In this document: positions 60,745 to 64,000 of the stretch, in pieces
Layout of the letters: every line of letters begins with the position of its first letter
Numbering within the stretch: the first letter of the stretch is position 1
From: Chloroflexota bacterium
Lineage (GTDB): Bacteria > Chloroflexota > Anaerolineae > Anaerolineales > Villigracilaceae
Length of the DNA: 64,000 nucleotides
Assembly: GCA_021414245.1 (NCBI GenBank)
Contig: JAIOOU010000004.1
Coordinates: 434,001 to 498,000 of the forward strand
Direction: 5' to 3'
The notes under the pieces: model-generated
Told to the model about the DNA's origin: nothing
The model's database searches: none
The model's input: the letters and a program-made list of their open reading frames with translations, nothing else
Translations under genes and position numbers: made by a program

Positions 60745-61692
60745 ATGAAAATATCCACCAACTCCCTTCTTATTCTTTTTGGAATTTTAACTCTTGGCAT
60801 GATGGCCATCCTCCCGATTGGTATAGTGGCCGCCCAGGTCCTTAATCCGCGCCCTCCTGCGGACCCTCAGGCGACCGTACAGGCCATGGTCACACAGACC
60901 ATGCTGGCCTTGACCTTAAACGCACCGACTCAAACCCCGCTTCCGTCCACGCCGGTGGCTGGTCAGGTTACCAATACGCCTTTGCCTACCTCCACGGTTC
61001 TGCCGGCGCCAGCCTCCTACTGTGATTGGGTGGCCTTCATCAAGGATGTCAGCATTCCCGATGGCACAATCCTGCTCCCGGGTGAATCCTTCACAAAAAC
61101 ATGGAGATTAAAGAACCGCGGCACCTGTACCTGGACTCCCGATTATATGCTGGTCTATAACACGGGTGCCCAAATGGGTGCTATGACCGCCGCCCGTCTT
61201 CCGGCTTATGTGGCTCCCGGTCAAACCGTGGACATATCCATTACCCTTACCGCACCCACATCCGCAGGTCCGTATACAGGCTATTGGATGTTGCGCAATT
61301 CATCCGGCGCACTCTTCGGCTCGGGGGATAAGGCCAATATTCCCTTCTATGTGGATATCGTGGTCAGGGATCAAAACCTGCCGCACGGCACAGTCACAGG
61401 CAGCCTGTGCTATCCAAGCGAATTTAACCCGCCCATGACACTATATTTTGAAAAAGTGGGTACCGCAGAGAAGACTCAATTCTCGATTGCCGAGGCGCAA
61501 AATACCTACAGTGTACTGCTCGCCAATGGTTTGTATTATGTATATGCCTGGGCTCCCGGCTATAACCTGGAAGGGGCGTATGCAGACCCGAATACAAATT
61601 TGATGATCCCCGTTCAGGTATCCGGGGGGCAGACGACAAAACTTATCAACCTATGTAACTGGTCCCCGATCACGCACGGGCGTGGACAATAA
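60745..61692 (+). CDS. NBR1-Ig-like domain surface protein
   Basis: A 315-residue exported protein. The N-terminal hydrophobic segment (residues 5-32) is a signal or anchor without a lipobox. A Thr/Pro-rich linker (40-90) leads to an NBR1-Ig-like domain (about 95-215: VSIPDGTILLPGESFTKTWRLKNRGTCTW and VDISITLTAP). A second beta-sandwich-like domain follows to the end. NBR1-Ig domains are common in surface lipoproteins of Anaerolineae; their ligands are unknown. GAGGTATAAA precedes ATG. Confidence 0.87.
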   Translation: MKISTNSLLILFGILTLGMMAILPIGIVAAQVLNPRPPADPQATVQAMVTQTMLALTLNAPTQTPLPSTPVAGQVTNTPLPTSTVLPAPASYCDWVAFIKDVSIPDGTILLPGESFTKTWRLKNRGTCTWTPDYMLVYNTGAQMGAMTAARLPAYVAPGQTVDISITLTAPTSAGPYTGYWMLRNSSGALFGSGDKANIPFYVDIVVRDQNLPHGTVTGSLCYPSEFNPPMTLYFEKVGTAEKTQFSIAEAQNTYSVLLANGLYYVYAWAPGYNLEGAYADPNTNLMIPVQVSGGQTTKLINLCNWSPITHGRGQ

Positions 61693-61699
61693 ACAACAA

Positions 61700-61729
61700 A
61701 AAAAGACAGCCGGATCCGGCTGTCTTTTT
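61700..61729. terminator. Bidirectional terminator
   Basis: A 30-base perfect palindrome centred on GGATCC (arms AAAAAGACAGCCGGA), between the NBR1-Ig gene and the converging phosphodiesterase gene. Confidence 0.92.
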
Positions 61730-61734
61730 GATTA

Positions 61735-62919
61735 TCAAGTTTCATACGAATAAAGGATGGTCTCCATCTCTTGCGGGGCCAGCCCACCGTGATGACCGTA
61801 GAACCTTTGCTCATACCTGTCCTTCTCGTACCACCAGACGGACTCATGCCGATAGGGCAAAAGCACCAGGTTTGCCACCCGTTCCCGGAAGCGGGGGGAT
61901 ATTTCAGGGCCAAAGTATCCATCCGCGATGAGCGATCCGGTTTTAACCACATCCGCCCTGCCTTCGAGATGTTTGGTTAGAAAGTCATGGGCTTCATCGA
62001 GCATATCATCTTTAATATACAGGAACATGTCGCGCGGCGAGCCTGCCGGGACCAGCATGTGACCCTTGCGATTCTTTTTCAGGAATTTTTGAACACCGGA
62101 AAAATCAGGGTTTGTGTTCAGGTAGATCGTGGTCCCTGGATCGACCTCACACATGCCATGATCGGCTGTCATCAGAAACAGGACTTTCTTTTTTCCTTGA
62201 AGGATTCTTTGGAAGTAATGTTCCATCATCAACAGGAAGGCTTCGATCTCCGCCTCGGTTTGCGGGGCAGCGGGACCATACTCATGGGCGAGCGCATCGA
62301 TCTTGTCAAAATAAAGATGGATGTAAGCCGGTTTCGTGTGATTTTCCAGCAAATGGCCAATATTTACAAAGGCTTCAGGCAGGGTCTTATAGGGATGGAT
62401 TTCCGAACCGGCCATGACAATTTTGGAATAGGTGGAAGGGGTGAAATCCCGCGGACCAAAATTGAATATATCCACACCCATTCGCTTTAATTCGGGATAG
62501 AACACTCCGGCCGGGTAGATGGACGCCGGGTCCACGTTTTTCATATTTAAAGTGTCACGTTCCTTTGTGCCGGCGAACGAGAACAACAGCGGGGCGATGA
62601 TCCGGTCCACGCGCGGTTCGTAGTAATACCATTCATGCACGCCGCTCATCCCAACCGGCAGGCCGGTATGCATCGTGGTCACGTGCGCTGCGGTGGTGGA
62701 TGGGAATTGCGAGGTCAGTTTTTCGATCCTGCCGCGCCTGGCAATGCGCTGGATGAAGGCGGCATCCTGAAAACGTTCGTAAAAACGCCATCCGAAGGCG
62801 TCGATGAAAAACAAAACCACTGCATCATAGGATTTGGATGCAAATGCCTCCCGGATGCGGTTTGGTATTCCAGCAAAGCCGCCCGCGTCGTATTTGGGTT
62901 TTACAAAGGTTTCATTCAT
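61735..62919 (-). CDS. Alkaline-phosphatase-superfamily phosphodiesterase
   Basis: A 394-residue protein of the type I phosphodiesterase/nucleotide pyrophosphatase group. The first metal Asp is in VVLFFIDAFGWRF, the Thr nucleophile is in FPSTTAAHVTTMHTG, further ligands are in YFDKIDALAHEYGP and TADHGMCEV, and the last His is in FYGHHGG. It lacks a signal peptide, so it should act in the cytoplasm on phosphodiester or phosphonate substrates of unknown kind. The DUF429 gene lies 9 bases upstream in the same orientation. Confidence 0.9.
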   Translation of the reverse strand: MNETFVKPKYDAGGFAGIPNRIREAFASKSYDAVVLFFIDAFGWRFYERFQDAAFIQRIARRGRIEKLTSQFPSTTAAHVTTMHTGLPVGMSGVHEWYYYEPRVDRIIAPLLFSFAGTKERDTLNMKNVDPASIYPAGVFYPELKRMGVDIFNFGPRDFTPSTYSKIVMAGSEIHPYKTLPEAFVNIGHLLENHTKPAYIHLYFDKIDALAHEYGPAAPQTEAEIEAFLLMMEHYFQRILQGKKKVLFLMTADHGMCEVDPGTTIYLNTNPDFSGVQKFLKKNRKGHMLVPAGSPRDMFLYIKDDMLDEAHDFLTKHLEGRADVVKTGSLIADGYFGPEISPRFRERVANLVLLPYRHESVWWYEKDRYEQRFYGHHGGLAPQEMETILYSYET

Positions 62920-62928
62920 GATGGATTC

Positions 62929-63573
62929 TTAACAGGCAAAATCATAAGGGTGGTGTGGAGGGGAAGCGGAAAATTTCCAGATCGAATTGCCCAGCTTCCA
63001 TTGCCAGGCGCCATAGGCGGCGGCGCAGGCCGCCACATAATGATCCCTGAGGGGGGCATGCCCTGAAATGCCCTTCATTCCCTTAAATTCCAGCCAGCGT
63101 AGTAATTGATGCCGCGCCGGCAATTCCTGCTTGAGAGCTTTTACTTCCTGTGCGTCGGCACCGTGCAAAAGCATGCAAGCTCCGGGATGGACCTCGATGA
63201 TATCAAATTGATATTGTGGTTTAAAGGATTCAAGCAGTCTGGTGATCGTTATCCTGCGCAATGTCAGATATACCATGCGGATCATTATCAGTGGCATGAT
63301 CCCGGCCCGGACGCCTTTTGCCCTGAGGGCACGTCGCAGATCCCTGTCCGAAGGCCGATCACCTCCCGTTCCGTTATAGGAAAGCGGCGCGTCGACCCCA
63401 ATGAGGATGGGCCCCTCTTTTCCCAGGCTTAAGAGCGCTTCCAGAATTTGTCCGTCGTCCGCGCCTTCAAGGATGTTTTGCAGATGGATATTCCCACCCT
63501 GTTCTTCGAAGCTTGCCAGACAGGTATCGGCGGAGTTTTTTGATCCCGACAGGTCAATGCCGACGACTTTCAT
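62929..63573 (-). CDS. DUF429 protein
   Basis: A 214-residue DUF429 protein with an RNase-H-like fold. It starts KVVGIDLSGSKNSADTCLA and has GPILIGVDAPLSY, then EVHPGACMLLHGA and the C-terminal HAPLRDHYVAACAAAYGAW. The Asp and Glu residues are suited to metal binding. DUF429 proteins are proposed nucleases, but their role is not proven. ATG 63573 overlaps the stop of the oxidoreductase gene (ATGA). A longer upstream frame would run through that gene and is rejected. Confidence 0.87.
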   Translation of the reverse strand: MKVVGIDLSGSKNSADTCLASFEEQGGNIHLQNILEGADDGQILEALLSLGKEGPILIGVDAPLSYNGTGGDRPSDRDLRRALRAKGVRAGIMPLIMIRMVYLTLRRITITRLLESFKPQYQFDIIEVHPGACMLLHGADAQEVKALKQELPARHQLLRWLEFKGMKGISGHAPLRDHYVAACAAAYGAWQWKLGNSIWKFSASPPHHPYDFAC

Positions 63574-64000
63574 TTCTCCAGCATCAGCCTCGCGGCTTTT
63601 CTGCCGATCTCGACTGCGAAGTTTGTGCCGCGATCCCAGGGATATACCTGACTCATCGAGGCAAAATACAATCCGCTGATCGGGGTTTGAATGGAGGGGA
63701 TATTCTTTGAGTGATTGACCAAAGGCACGGGCTGGGCGTAATTCGTTTTGGATACCCAGATCTTCTTTACCCAATCGCGCGAAAATTCAGGGTTGAATTT
63801 TTGAAAAGCCGGGATAAATCTTTCCAGGAGCTGCTCGTCGCTCATCGAAAAATATTCGTGACCCAATTCCAGATAATCACCGGCGTATACGATCCGGTCA
63901 CCGCCAAAATTTTCCTTCGGTACGAAATTCGTATGTTCCACCAGCGCCAAAAATGGATACCCCTCATCCTTGGGCACGTTGAACCAGTAATAGCCTTCCT
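63570..64000 (-). CDS. NAD(P)/FAD-dependent oxidoreductase, C-terminal fragment
   Basis: The last 142 codons of a flavin amine-oxidase-like oxidoreductase (protoporphyrinogen oxidase or phytoene desaturase group). The frame is open to the right edge, so the FAD-binding N-terminus is outside the window. The visible part has FLALVEHTNFVPKENFGGDRIVYAGDYLELG, and near the end GLYFASMSQVYPWDRGTNFAVEIGRKAARL, the conserved C-terminal FAD contact. In related gene neighbourhoods such proteins process glycan or lipid intermediates, but here the substrate is unknown. Confidence 0.85.
   Translation of the reverse strand, partial: EGYYWFNVPKDEGYPFLALVEHTNFVPKENFGGDRIVYAGDYLELGHEYFSMSDEQLLERFIPAFQKFNPEFSRDWVKKIWVSKTNYAQPVPLVNHSKNIPSIQTPISGLYFASMSQVYPWDRGTNFAVEIGRKAARLMLEK

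Noticed and set aside
63574-63774. A longer N-terminus for the DUF429 protein
   Set aside because: It would overlap the coding end of the oxidoreductase gene over 200 bases; the ATGA overlap at 63570 gives the normal DUF429 start.

Overview
The window looks like a chromosomal segment from an uncultured Anaerolineae-type member of the Chloroflexota. This is inferred from the style of the genes, not from a marker: a serine hydroxymethyltransferase fused to a GcvT aminomethyltransferase, several lipoproteins with Thr/Pro-rich linkers and NBR1-Ig-like domains, a T-box in front of leuS, a bacterial translin-family protein, and fairly high GC with many perfect-palindrome bidirectional terminators. 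Both ends cut genes: an alpha-glucan phosphorylase at the left and a FAD-dependent oxidoreductase at the right.

Layout. 1-9 kb: phosphorylase end, rhodanese, a candidate small minus-strand transcript, a DUF4173-like membrane protein, a DsbA/FrnE oxidoreductase whose first active-site Cys codon is TGA (probable selenocysteine), an acyltransferase, a UPF0175-like/HisKA protein, and household enzymes. 9-14 kb (minus strand): two tRNA-Ala genes, a T-box leader, an overlooked 43-codon ORF and leuS with a histone-H1-like N-terminal tail; a GAF histidine kinase lies upstream. 14-17.4 kb: the glyA-gcvT fusion. 17.4-21.5 kb: an accessory island built onto the 3' end of that fusion. It holds an MNT/HEPN toxin-antitoxin pair between two copies of the fusion gene's tail, a Glu/Gln-rich repeat protein, an AT-rich DUF4365-type protein, and a DUF559 nuclease between two copies of a palindrome doublet. 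21.5-30 kb: a winged-helix AlkX/YcaQ-like protein, a methyltransferase, then a five-gene run of flippase-like protein, NitT/TauT-type ABC transporter (ATPase, permease, lipoprotein) and a one-module A-T-TE synthetase. 30-38.5 kb: mostly small membrane proteins, an MFS/GNAT pair and a cytochrome b561. 38.5-42.6 kb: pterin genes (folE, folK, folB, pteridine-reductase-like SDR) beside an aromatic amino acid hydroxylase. 43-50.6 kb: ECF sigma/anti-sigma, two related membrane proteins, a DUF1800/DUF1501 Tat-type pair, a thioredoxin-like lipoprotein and a formylglycine-enzyme-fold lipoprotein. 50.7-64 kb: CAP and NBR1-Ig lipoproteins, a degenerate DNA-methylase-like protein, two signalling proteins with receiver domains lacking the phospho-acceptor Asp, an ssb/DUF3467/translin/DNPH1-like cluster, DinB, phosphodiesterase and DUF429 genes.

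The most notable items are the probable UGA-encoded selenocysteine in the DsbA-family gene, the duplicated glyA-gcvT tail around the MNT/HEPN pair, the tRNA/T-box/leuS arrangement with its small ORF, the A-T-TE synthetase with an altered substrate-anchoring residue, and the palindrome doublets around the DUF559 gene. No transposase, integrase, CRISPR array, rRNA or selenocysteine machinery was seen in the window.
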